Shown: in pieces, positions 17,281-24,200 of the stretch
Numbering within the stretch: position 1 is the first letter of the stretch
Layout: every line of letters begins with the position of its first letter
From: a virus
Length of the DNA: 24,200 nt
Strand: one strand, 5' to 3'
Virus record (IMG/VR): IMGVR_UViG_3300034082_002385
Coordinates: 1 to 24,200 of that record
The notes under the pieces: model-generated
The model's input: only the letters and a program-made list of their open reading frames with translations
Database searches by the model: none
Told to the model about the DNA's origin: nothing
Program-made: the position numbers and the translations under genes

Positions 17281-17678
17281 TATGGTAGTATGGTTCGTTC
17301 AACGTACTTGTTGATTTTGGGCGCATTTATTACGCCAAGATAACTGGTGCCTTTTCTTTCTAAATTTAAAAACATAACCAAGTAGTCGTTCAATTCACCA
17401 ATGGGCATCTTTTTAAATTCATCCAAGGTACTCATGGGATCTATACCTTGTTTTAGACTGGTGTAAATTACTGCGCTTGCCAGTGCCCTGGCACCTGCTA
17501 TGTTGTCTGTTATTTGTTCAAAATAAGCTATTACTGCAGCGTCAACGTTGCTGCTGACCTGCACCGGCACATCAAAAAAATTGTTAAAATACGTGTTTTC
17601 ATCGCCAGCGGCACGAGTATTTAAATTGACTTGACCTAAATTTGTAGGATACTCTGCTGTCTTTATATTGTTGATCAT
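17280..17678 (-). CDS. 132-aa conserved-looking protein of unknown function in the head/tail cluster
   Basis: This soluble helical protein has a polar N-terminus (TNLGQVNLNTRAAGDENTYF) and a compact alpha-helical core (AVIAYFEQITDNIAGARALA, LDEFKKMPIGELNDYLVMFL). A basic end reads NKYVERTILP. There is no signal peptide, membrane segment or catalytic motif. I recall similar proteins at this position in aquatic T4-like phages, usually annotated hypothetical or structural. The start overlaps the previous stop as ATGA (17678-17675) and the end overlaps gp4 as TAATG, so it is produced with the neck and head completion set. Confidence 0.7.
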   Translation of the reverse strand: MINNIKTAEYPTNLGQVNLNTRAAGDENTYFNNFFDVPVQVSSNVDAAVIAYFEQITDNIAGARALASAVIYTSLKQGIDPMSTLDEFKKMPIGELNDYLVMFLNLERKGTSYLGVINAPKINKYVERTILP

Positions 17679-17863
17679 GGTTTATCTTTTGCAATGCGCT
17701 GGTTAGTTGGTACTGTGGGCTGCTTGTGATGCATCTTGGTCATACCTTGTTGTTTGTACACTGCTTCTATAGTACTGGTATTTTTATCTTGAAGACCCGC
17801 CACAGTCTGCGAAGAACTGTTGCCAAATACTGTTGTGGTAAAAATCTGACTGTTTGCGATCAT
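17675..17863 (-). CDS. 62-aa protein of unknown function
   Basis: This short, polar, Thr/Gln/Lys-rich protein (MIANSQIFTTTVFGNSSSQT at the N-terminus) lacks any recognised domain. It lies 8 nt after the gp19-fold gene and overlaps the next gene by ATGA, so coupling supports that it is translated. A weak TAGG precedes the start. The beta-prone N-terminus and disordered C-terminus would suit a small structural or connector peptide, but nothing in the sequence proves it. Confidence 0.55.
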   Translation of the reverse strand: MIANSQIFTTTVFGNSSSQTVAGLQDKNTSTIEAVYKQQGMTKMHHKQPTVPTNQRIAKDKP

Positions 17864-17871
17864 TATTGTGC

Positions 17872-19509
17872 CTAGATTGTTGTAGGGGCAGGATTAGTAG
17901 CACCACCAATCACAGTGCCATCTGGTGTTACCCCAATTGGATTACCATTGGTGATGAACTTGCTGGTCTCGGCTGCTGCTGCTGTGACAGATTTTGACAC
18001 TATGGTATCTGCTCCTGGGGTCATTGCCAAGGCATTTGTAACATTGGTTACAATGGTATTTGTACCAGTAGTGAACACTGGACTATTCAGTATTGCTGTT
18101 TTTGTACCTTGGGGCAACTGGTTGGCTGCTGTTGTGGCTGCAGTTGTTTCCTCGGCTGCTCTTGCCTGTTCTTCAGTTACTTTTGCTTTTTTATCATTTT
18201 GAAATTTAATTAGTGCTGCTGTTAAAAAACTAAAACTAGGGGCCGGTTCAGACGCTGTAGTTTGCCCGGAAATGTTTACACTGTATACTTGATTCAATGA
18301 TCCGCCGGTTAGTGCCCCATCACTGTTTGATTTTGCTCCTGCAAGATTAACAGCTGACTTTACGGCGCCAACCGCAGCAATCGCTATTCCACTGATCAGT
18401 GCTACAGGACCGTTATTGACAGAAACTCCGTTGCTTAGTACACTGCCCGACGAGACCAATGATGAAGGCGGCGTTGAATTAATTCCGGGAAAAGTTGTGA
18501 CAGTTGACGGTACAAAAAATCTATCCCTGGGATCTTTGCCTTTTAATATGTCGCGTCCAGCTGTTATTAATTCTGTTTTTGCTAGACCAAGTAAATTTGT
18601 ATTTTTATTTTTCTGGAATGCTCTTACCAATGTGAATGCCGCAGTGCCAAAATTGCCTGCACCTCCAGCACCAATTATGGTATCAACTGCCGACAACATG
18701 CCGCCAGGGCCCATGATGCTGTTTGTACCGCCGCCTAGCGCAGTCAGCGGGCTGGCTGATTTGTCGTAATGTAGATCAGCAAAACCTTTGACAGTGTTAG
18801 CTGTAATATATCCACTGGCATACAACACTGTTTCAAAGTTCACTGTCATTGTATGATCAAGCGTGCCATTGTCGCTGCTGGTATGGCTTCCGTGGGCAAA
18901 CGCACTAATAAAAGGATTTACTAAAGTGTATTCACTGAACCTTTTTTGATGTAAACTATAAATTCTAATGGCCTTGATGTATTGATTATCATTGGCCATA
19001 CCATACTTTCGTGGAGTATATCCAAATCTATTCAGTGTTTCTCTATTCTCTCCAGTCACGTACTTGCTTCGAGCAAACATAACTGGGTTTATTCCGCCCG
19101 TAGGGCCGTCGTAACCAATATCTGCATCTCTATAATAATAGGTATAATAATCGTACCAAAGGTTACGAACCACATCGGCACTGTCGTCGTGAAAGCTAAT
19201 ATTAAGTGCGTTGTATCCTAGTTTTGTTTGTACAATTGACGGGCGATTGTAGTTGTTTAGTGTTTTAGTTGCAATATTGAAACTGGGAAGATCCACACTC
19301 TTGGCCAACATGCCATGTTCAATCAGTTTATCTTGTCCTCTAATACTTGACAGCTCATCATTTAGCTCAAAGTAAACATGATAAAGCCAATTGTACTTTG
19401 GACTCAATGCATAGTTATTGGCCACATACAATCTAGATGCATGTTGCCTATCTTTAATTTGATCGCCAGTAGCGATCTGATTCAGGAATCCGTCAAATAT
19501 ATTTGCCAT
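17872..19509 (-). CDS. gp19-fold tail protein (tube-like; possibly tube initiator or baseplate)
   Basis: This is a 545-residue protein. The N-terminal 230 residues have the look of the T4 gp19/gp48/gp54 tail-tube family: a strand pair in NWLYHVYFELND, AKSVDLPSFNIATKTLNNYNRP (about 89-110), LNISFHDDS and a Tyr-rich helix (WYDYYTYYYRD). A later strand reads TMTVNFETVLYASGYIT. The C-terminal 300 residues are Ala/Gly/Ser/Thr-rich and probably disordered or extended. Size and tail exclude plain tube protein, which is encoded next door. A tube-initiation (gp54/gp48-like) or baseplate-tube protein is the likeliest role. Its own late octamer sits 5 nt before the ATG, and a terminator separates it from gp19. 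Confidence 0.65.
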   Translation of the reverse strand: MANIFDGFLNQIATGDQIKDRQHASRLYVANNYALSPKYNWLYHVYFELNDELSSIRGQDKLIEHGMLAKSVDLPSFNIATKTLNNYNRPSIVQTKLGYNALNISFHDDSADVVRNLWYDYYTYYYRDADIGYDGPTGGINPVMFARSKYVTGENRETLNRFGYTPRKYGMANDNQYIKAIRIYSLHQKRFSEYTLVNPFISAFAHGSHTSSDNGTLDHTMTVNFETVLYASGYITANTVKGFADLHYDKSASPLTALGGGTNSIMGPGGMLSAVDTIIGAGGAGNFGTAAFTLVRAFQKNKNTNLLGLAKTELITAGRDILKGKDPRDRFFVPSTVTTFPGINSTPPSSLVSSGSVLSNGVSVNNGPVALISGIAIAAVGAVKSAVNLAGAKSNSDGALTGGSLNQVYSVNISGQTTASEPAPSFSFLTAALIKFQNDKKAKVTEEQARAAEETTAATTAANQLPQGTKTAILNSPVFTTGTNTIVTNVTNALAMTPGADTIVSKSVTAAAAETSKFITNGNPIGVTPDGTVIGGATNPAPTTI

Positions 19510-19514
19510 AACAA

Positions 19515-19522
19515 TATTTATT
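19515..19522 (-). promoter_or_regulatory. Late promoter octamer 5 nt before the gp19-fold gene
   Basis: AATAAATA on the minus strand, then TTGTT and the ATG at 19509. No Shine-Dalgarno is present. It lies immediately downstream of the gp19 terminator, so it restarts transcription there. Confidence 0.6.
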
Positions 19523-19524
19523 CC

Positions 19525-19554
19525 AAAAAAATACCCGGTTTAACCGGGTATTTT
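19525..19554 (-). terminator. Strong intrinsic terminator after gp19
   Basis: A perfect 13-bp inverted repeat (19528-19540 with 19542-19554, centre 19541) has a CCCGG/CCGGG core. On the minus strand the stem is followed directly by a run of seven T (19531-19525). It lies 19 nt past the gp19 stop and ends the gp19 transcript. It may also work weakly on the plus strand. Confidence 0.9.
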
Positions 19555-19572
19555 GTAAGCCCACTAAAAATA

Positions 19573-20190
19573 TTAGCCAGTAATCAATGTACCCAATGTT
19601 CTACCAATATCAGTACCAACACCAGTAGCAGTAGGAGTCTGTACTGCGTTGTCATATGTGATTGACAATGCAATTTCTGCAGGAGCTTGTTCTGCATAAC
19701 TCATCTCACCGTAATTTACTGTAGTAATAAACGCTCCGTACAATTCCCATGTTTCGAGCACTGTTGGTTCGTGTGATCCATTGCCACCATCAAGCATTTC
19801 AAATTTAAGCACAAATTTATAATCAATTCCTGAGCTAGCCGAACTTTGTTCAGCAAAGTCAAATTGCTTCTGAATCTGTTCGCCAACCAGTTTGCTAACA
19901 TTGCCGCCGGCGTCGTCGCGCAATGTGACACTAACAGGTTCCCAAGTTGGTTTGCCAACAAGATTAACTTTACTGTTGTAAACATCAATCACAAAAGGAT
20001 TAAAGTTTAAGTTTGGACGACTAATAGTTGATACTTGTTTTGTAAGTTCTACTACATCAGTGCTGACTCCAAAGTTCTCAAATATTGCTCTGAAACGATA
20101 TTTCAATTTTGGCATCAACAACCCTTGCGCACTTGCGCTTTGGTTGGTTGCTAATGGTACTGTAAATTTGTTTAACGAGGCTGTGGCCAT
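19573..20190 (-). CDS. 19: gp19, tail tube protein
   Basis: This is the inner tube subunit of the contractile tail: hexameric rings stack to form the DNA channel inside the gp18 sheath. At 205 residues it is close to T4 gp19 (163). Family features are the N-terminal LKYRFRAIFENFG strand, RPNLNF and VIDVYNSKV, WEPVSVTLRDDAG (about 79-91), a helix (VGEQIQKQFDFAE), and the C-terminal strands WELYGAFITTVNYGEMSY and PAEIALSITYDNA. It has its own late promoter (GATAAATA), a good AGGAG Shine-Dalgarno and a terminator, so it forms a single-gene high-output unit, as expected for a protein needed in many copies. It follows gp18 in the T4 order. Confidence 0.93.
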   Translation of the reverse strand: MATASLNKFTVPLATNQSASAQGLLMPKLKYRFRAIFENFGVSTDVVELTKQVSTISRPNLNFNPFVIDVYNSKVNLVGKPTWEPVSVTLRDDAGGNVSKLVGEQIQKQFDFAEQSSASSGIDYKFVLKFEMLDGGNGSHEPTVLETWELYGAFITTVNYGEMSYAEQAPAEIALSITYDNAVQTPTATGVGTDIGRTLGTLITG

Positions 20191-20210
20191 TTATGTTCTC
20201 CTATTATAGG

Positions 20211-20218
20211 TATTTATC
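20211..20218 (-). promoter_or_regulatory. Late promoter octamer for gp19
   Basis: GATAAATA on the minus strand, 20 nt upstream of the gp19 ATG, with AGGAG in the leader. The leader also holds the small palindrome CCTATAATAGG. Confidence 0.7.
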
Positions 20219-20240
20219 AAAATTTTTGAAAATTTTTGTA

Positions 20241-20259
20241 GGGGGTATTTTACACCCCC
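20241..20259. other. Hairpin after gp18, weak terminator candidate
   Basis: GGGGGT (20241-20246) and ACCCCC (20254-20259) flank a 7-nt AT-rich loop, 9 nt after the gp18 stop. On the minus strand the stem is followed by TACAAAAATTTT, not a clean T-run, so termination would be partial. It may instead protect the gp18 mRNA end. Confidence 0.45.
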
Positions 20260-20267
20260 AACCTACA

Positions 20268-23200
20268 TTATACTCCTGCAGCAATATCACCTGGGTTCTT
20301 GAGTCTGATTGGAATGTAAATAAATTCCACAGATTTCATTGGTTCAATCGCAATATCAACATACAATTCATTTCTTGCTATTCTGGTAGGTGTGTTGTTT
20401 GTTTCGTCACACACCACCACATAGTCATATATACCGCGTTTGGATATCAGATCGTTGATTGCACCAGAAATAACATTCTTGATTTGGTCTCTGGTTATTT
20501 TGTCGTTTGGTTCAAACAAATAGCCGTTACCAACGCTGGCAAGGATTGTACGAATGTAGTTAACTAGACGTGCTACATTGATACGATCCAGCGAACTTGC
20601 TGTAGGATTACGAGTCTTTTGTCCCCACACACACAGTCCAACACCTGGCAAATTTGTGATTGGGTTAATTTTGTTTTCGTACAAGGTATCACGCAATCCT
20701 ACACGAATACTGTCAAATGTAAACTCATCCCCGTTGGTGGAATCTAGGTATCCAATACTGCTGGCATTGTCAACCAATCCACGACGTGTTCCTGCTGGGG
20801 CAAACCACTGATATGCCACGTTGTCGTTGTTGATTATGGTGCGTAATGCAATATGACTGGACGGAACCACAATGTCATTACCTTGTAAATCTGTGCTCAG
20901 ACCCGACGGATAATACACTGCCAAATATGGATCTGCTGTTGCCAGACCGTTGCCATCAGTATTGTTGCTCCAGTTGGCAATATCAACTGCATTTGGTGCT
21001 AGACGCATTGGGGTATCACCAATAACAAACGCAGTGTTGGCTCGGTCATTGTTCAATGCCACCATCTCATCAATCAATTCAGGATAACCAGGTGCTGCAA
21101 TTATGTTAAACTGATACTGATCTTCTCTAACTGTAGTGTTAGCTACAACTGCTGCTTGCATTGCTGCTGTTATCATTCTTCTCTGCGCTTGGCGGCCCAT
21201 GTATGGACTACCGTTGCTCTTCAACCCACTGGCAGTCTGCCACGTATCTTTAACAGTTGGCAACGAGCTGTCGGCTCCTGGTACTGCAGGTAAATCAGGG
21301 TATGCATTTGCATTAAATTTGTTACTGACAAATTGTTTTACATTGTAACCACTACGACGTGTGTTAAAAAGCAAAATACCACGTGGATACAGTCTGTAAT
21401 CCGGGCCATCTTGGTCCAAGTAACTGCTTGCTAGTAAATCTGTCACTGCAGGTAACGAATCGCTGGTAATGTCTGACGTGCCGTCTGTGTCCCAACGTGC
21501 ATCAGCAAATATAATACCATTCTGACCAATTTGATCTGAATTATCAATTAGCGACCATTCTGCACCAGTATATCTATACAACACTGGATAATTTTCTAAG
21601 TCGCCACTGTCTAACCATAAATCGCCGGCTACAAGAGCAGTGACTCCATCACTTTGAAATTCTGGTTCGCTGGCACTAACAATTACGCCAGCGGTGTCAG
21701 TGGCTGATAAATCATAACCACGGGCATCAGTTTTGGTACCATCATAGTAACTGTCGCGGTATCCTTTCCATCCGCCAATTTCGTTGACCATGATATCAAC
21801 TGTGGCTGGATCACTGTAGTACCATAAAGTGCCATCAACTGGTGCTTGTGTGGGCTCTGAGGTGCTAAAGGTATAAGTTAGTGCCTCCCAGTTGGTTAGA
21901 GCTAGTAGAGCTGTTCCTTCTGATGACCCAGCAATGGCACCTGTAGTGTTGCCAGTGAACCCTGCATCTGCAGTTGGTGTTCCATCAGTGTCTATTAGAT
22001 AAATATCACCACCGTATATGTGTGTAAATGTAATAACACCGTTGCTCACACTTATGTTCAATTCTGGAATATTTTTTGCTAAGACATCACTTACAAAACT
22101 AGCAGGAGTAGTGCCAGTTAATGTTACAACATACGCAGTTGGAATAGCCTCACCAATTTCCGTAATGCTAATTGTTAGATCATCACCAATAGTAAATGGA
22201 TTAGCTCCTAGTGTACTGCCACTAACTACCGTTTGACCAGCTTTTCTACGAACATATGGTTTGAACAATCCTATGCCGGTAACTTCTGGGTCATATGCCA
22301 CCCAAACTGTACCTGCTGCAAGGCCATTGCCACCACCAGATGGATCTAGACCAAATAATGCATCAGCAAATTCATTGTAGAACGGTGCAGCTTGGGTAGT
22401 AAAGGTCGCGGTAGAAGAGCTGTACTTTTTAATTACCACATCGGCTCCACTGCCTGTAGCACCAACTTTTAAGAACACACTACCACTTGGACGAGGCACA
22501 GTATCAGTACTTCTCCAGCTTGGGATTTCAGCAAATGTTCCGTATGTTAATGCTGGATTTGCATATGTGCCTGCGGTGATACCTAGAGTAGTTAAAGGAG
22601 TGCCAGATCCATTGGCAATGATAATTTTTCCGTCTGCTGTTGAACCGTTGGATTCAGACAAGCTGCTTGCATATATTTCTAGTTTTCCATTTACTACTGC
22701 TGCTGTTACTCCGTCAATTGTGGCAGCAGTGATTGCAGCAGCAACCTGTGCCACTGTTCTTGCTGCACCAGTATTGCCTACAGTGACCGTAGCACCGTTA
22801 ATAGTAATAGTAGCAGCCGGGGTGCTGGCAGCAATTTCAGGATTAGACACTGAGCCTTTGATGGTTGGCCAACTGATGGCCCAAGCATTGGATCCAACTT
22901 GTACCCAGGCGTTGGCTGAATTTTTGTAAAAAACTAAATTGCTGCTGCCGCTGTTAAATGCAATAGCATACGATCCAATTTGTCCAACACTGGATTTGGG
23001 AGTGTAAATTCCACTGGTAGGACCATCTAAATCAGCCAATGATGTTACCAAGATTGGAGTTTTTAGTGTGAGAGTCGATAATGATGCGTCCCATTCGTTG
23101 ATTCCCCATGTACTTTCAGTCAAATCCATCCAGTAAGTGTTGTTTGCCACAGCACCAGTTGGGCGTACAGCAGTGCCTTCCAGCTGGGCTAGGTCAACAT

Positions 23201-23534
23201 CAGCGCGAATTGCATAGATTTTGTTCACTTGTCCCAATGCACTGTAAGCAGCCATCAAGCCGTATTCGTTACGTTCATCGCCGTGCAATGGAGTGCCAGC
23301 TGCACTTTGTTGGAAGCTTGGATATCCCATTGCTGTGATTAATTCTCGTTGGCTAGTATATGCCAATAATTTTCCTGCACGAGCTGCAGTGGTATCAGCT
23401 GCTGCAGTTCCTGCAGGGTTTAGTTTGTCTTGTGCTGTTGCTAAGATAACCAGCGGTACAGTGCCTACTGCGCCGGGTACGTATTGACTTTCGTCTGTGA
23501 CTGTTAATTGCAGTCCTGGAGATACTAGTGCCAT
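20268..23534 (-). CDS. 18: gp18, contractile tail sheath protein (very long form)
   Basis: The sheath subunit drives contraction and injection. The C-terminal 350 residues carry the family signature: YPRGILLFNTRRSGYNVKQF, the helix QRRMITAAMQAAVV, FNIIAAPGYPEL, RVGLRDTLYENKINPITNLP, and the terminal domain with YLFEPNDKITRDQIK, YDYVVVCDETNNTP and a final hydrophobic strand. The N-terminus (MALVSPGLQLTVTDESQYVP) is also typical. At 1088 residues it is far longer than T4 gp18 (659). The excess lies in a central Gly/Ser/Thr-rich beta region (about 150-700), likely surface domains inserted between the conserved ends. The ATG has AAGGA and a perfect late promoter upstream. Confidence 0.93.
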   Translation of the reverse strand: MALVSPGLQLTVTDESQYVPGAVGTVPLVILATAQDKLNPAGTAAADTTAARAGKLLAYTSQRELITAMGYPSFQQSAAGTPLHGDERNEYGLMAAYSALGQVNKIYAIRADVDLAQLEGTAVRPTGAVANNTYWMDLTESTWGINEWDASLSTLTLKTPILVTSLADLDGPTSGIYTPKSSVGQIGSYAIAFNSGSSNLVFYKNSANAWVQVGSNAWAISWPTIKGSVSNPEIAASTPAATITINGATVTVGNTGAARTVAQVAAAITAATIDGVTAAVVNGKLEIYASSLSESNGSTADGKIIIANGSGTPLTTLGITAGTYANPALTYGTFAEIPSWRSTDTVPRPSGSVFLKVGATGSGADVVIKKYSSSTATFTTQAAPFYNEFADALFGLDPSGGGNGLAAGTVWVAYDPEVTGIGLFKPYVRRKAGQTVVSGSTLGANPFTIGDDLTISITEIGEAIPTAYVVTLTGTTPASFVSDVLAKNIPELNISVSNGVITFTHIYGGDIYLIDTDGTPTADAGFTGNTTGAIAGSSEGTALLALTNWEALTYTFSTSEPTQAPVDGTLWYYSDPATVDIMVNEIGGWKGYRDSYYDGTKTDARGYDLSATDTAGVIVSASEPEFQSDGVTALVAGDLWLDSGDLENYPVLYRYTGAEWSLIDNSDQIGQNGIIFADARWDTDGTSDITSDSLPAVTDLLASSYLDQDGPDYRLYPRGILLFNTRRSGYNVKQFVSNKFNANAYPDLPAVPGADSSLPTVKDTWQTASGLKSNGSPYMGRQAQRRMITAAMQAAVVANTTVREDQYQFNIIAAPGYPELIDEMVALNNDRANTAFVIGDTPMRLAPNAVDIANWSNNTDGNGLATADPYLAVYYPSGLSTDLQGNDIVVPSSHIALRTIINNDNVAYQWFAPAGTRRGLVDNASSIGYLDSTNGDEFTFDSIRVGLRDTLYENKINPITNLPGVGLCVWGQKTRNPTASSLDRINVARLVNYIRTILASVGNGYLFEPNDKITRDQIKNVISGAINDLISKRGIYDYVVVCDETNNTPTRIARNELYVDIAIEPMKSVEFIYIPIRLKNPGDIAAGV

Positions 23535-23565
23535 GTTTTTATCCTTTTAATAAAACAGTTTCTAG

Positions 23566-23573
23566 TATTTATA
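23566..23573 (-). promoter_or_regulatory. Perfect T4-type late promoter for gp18
   Basis: TATAAATA on the minus strand, the exact T4 late consensus, 31 nt upstream of the gp18 ATG, with AAGGA in the leader. Confidence 0.8.
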
Positions 23574-23622
23574 AAATGGCCTGCAATTTGGTTGATTAGC
23601 AGGTGCCTTTGAAAGGTTCACA

Positions 23623-23630
23623 AATAAATA
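23623..23630 (+). promoter_or_regulatory. Late-promoter-like octamer before the zinc-ribbon gene
   Basis: AATAAATA on the plus strand, 7 nt before the ATG at 23638, without an intervening Shine-Dalgarno. It is divergent from the gp18 late promoter 50 bp away. Confidence 0.5.
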
Positions 23631-23637
23631 CTGTATC

Positions 23638-23988
23638 ATGACTAGACCCATATGCCACACATGCAAGGAGAATCCAGCTGCTGTCAACTATCTAGGCCAA
23701 AACACAGTATACTATCGCAAAAACTGTGCTGGTTGCATACGAAAACTCAAGAAGCAAAAGCCAATACCTGCGGCTTGGCAAAGATCTGGGTACAAGAAAA
23801 AAGCCAAATGTGATAGATGTAGCTTTGTTGCCACAAATACAAAGACTCAATTAAGGGTGTATTATGTAGATGGAGACTTGCGCAATAACAATTGGACCAA
23901 TCTCAAGACCATATGCTTGAATTGCCAGGCTGCTATTCAAGACTCTAAACTGGGCTGGAAGCCTGCTGATTTGGTAGCAGATTTTTAA
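23638..23988 (+). CDS. Zinc-ribbon protein, degenerate HNH-like
   Basis: This 116-residue basic protein has four CxxC knuckles: CHTC (6-9), CAGC (30-33), CDRC (59-62) and CLNC (93-96), enough for two zinc ions. The region YYVDGDLRNNNWTNLKTICLNC resembles the HNH nuclease core (HxxGxxxNNxxxNLxxxCxxC). The catalytic His positions are Tyr/Val/Asp, so it is probably a non-catalytic relative. It could bind DNA or RNA or act as a regulator. It is encoded on the plus strand against the main direction and overlaps the kinase-like gene tail to tail by 44 nt. Confidence 0.75.
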   Translation: MTRPICHTCKENPAAVNYLGQNTVYYRKNCAGCIRKLKKQKPIPAAWQRSGYKKKAKCDRCSFVATNTKTQLRVYYVDGDLRNNNWTNLKTICLNCQAAIQDSKLGWKPADLVADF

Positions 23989-24200
23989 TTTGTTCGTACA
24001 ACTGTTCTACTGTACCATTGTTGTCAACCACTGCATCAAATTTAGTACCAATCCAGGCCCATTCGCTAGGATGTACTTGGGGATATGCTTGTGCCATATG
24101 ATCAAATTTGCCTGACACAGTCTCTAATGCAACATGGTACCATTCAGGAGTTTCTCCGCGCTGTACCCAAATAACCCGCCCACCTTGATTACGGATTGTT
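23945..24200 (-). CDS. dNMP-kinase-like P-loop protein, C-terminal part (runs off the window)
   Basis: The last 84 residues are visible, stopping at TAG 23947-23945. They read VIWVQRGETPEWYHVALETV, then HPSEWAWIGTKFDAVVDNNG and TVEQLYEQIKNLL. This resembles the lid and C-terminal part of deoxynucleoside monophosphate kinases of T4-like phages (T4 gene 1 family), in which a conserved HxSExxW segment is followed by D-x-x-x-x-N-x-G-T-x-x-x-L. The P-loop lies outside the window and cannot be checked. The role would be phosphorylating dNMPs for phage DNA synthesis. The last 44 nt overlap the plus-strand zinc-ribbon gene. Confidence 0.6.
   Translation of the reverse strand, partial: TIRNQGGRVIWVQRGETPEWYHVALETVSGKFDHMAQAYPQVHPSEWAWIGTKFDAVVDNNGTVEQLYEQIKNLLPNQQASSPV

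Noticed and set aside
20241-20259. Hairpin after gp18 as a full intrinsic terminator
   Set aside because: The stem is only 6 bp and is not followed by a T-run on the minus strand, so it is listed only as a hairpin.
22020-22190. GATAAATA-like octamers on the plus strand within gp18
   Set aside because: They lie antisense inside the sheath gene with no plus-strand gene downstream; chance AT-rich matches.

Overview
The window is part of the genome of a T4-like tailed phage (contractile-tail myovirus), most like the T4-related phages of aquatic bacteria. This rests on an unmistakable T4-type set: UvsX recombinase, gp32 single-stranded DNA-binding protein, large terminase gp17, a small-terminase candidate gp16, head-completion nuclease gp4, tail tube gp19 and tail sheath gp18. 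Several late genes also carry T4-type late promoter octamers (NATAAATA). The host cannot be named from the sequence. Base composition is moderate and somewhat AT-leaning, and no tRNA, rRNA, CRISPR array or insertion sequence was seen.

Layout, following the main (minus-strand) direction of transcription from high to low coordinates. (1) 24200-23534: the C-terminal part of a dNMP-kinase-like protein overlaps, tail to tail, a plus-strand zinc-ribbon gene. (2) 23534-17872: tail module of a very large gp18 sheath, the gp19 tube, a strong intrinsic terminator, then a gp19-fold tail or baseplate protein. (3) 17863-15688: two small unknown proteins, gp4, a gp16-like small terminase and an unknown protein with a T4 capsid-targeting-like N-terminus. 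(4) 15688-8744: long, low-complexity, Ala/Pro-rich proteins, probably virion or head-internal. They include a GH19-type muralytic protein, a LysM protein and an AT-hook protein. (5) 8711-8012: an exported staphylococcal-nuclease-like enzyme and small ORFs. (6) 8015-7485: a plus-strand HNH nuclease, head to head with the terminase. (7) 7473-4902: the large terminase, split into two overlapping genes by an atypical split intein, then a 2OG-Fe(II) oxygenase. (8) 4895-1: a 482-aa unknown protein, gp32, uvsX, a conserved small protein, a UvsY candidate, a small unknown protein and the start of a methyltransferase. Genes are tightly packed, with many ATGA or TAATG overlaps, so there is translational coupling along the minus strand. 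No gene-free stretch exceeds about 105 bases.

The most striking system is the terminase. The N-terminal ORF (6841-7473) ends in a 37-residue intein N-fragment and the next ORF (5462-6844) begins with a 112-residue intein C-fragment. The two ORFs overlap by ATGA. Protein trans-splicing would restore the Walker B motif of the packaging ATPase exactly at the junction (LLY|CDEF) and give a protein of about 521 residues. The intein ends in Gln rather than the usual Asn. The head-to-head HNH gene has a near-consensus sigma70 promoter lying inside terminase coding sequence.

Promoter architecture is also informative. Late octamers fall into two classes. One lies 20-31 nt upstream of the start with a good Shine-Dalgarno (gp18, gp19, 15688-16314). 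The other lies only 5-7 nt upstream of the ATG without a Shine-Dalgarno (482-aa protein, gp16-like, gp19-fold protein, zinc-ribbon gene and, with one mismatch, terminase), which would predict leaderless late mRNAs. gp32 has a perfect-consensus sigma70 promoter with a late octamer in its spacer and a 21-bp palindrome covering its -10 box.
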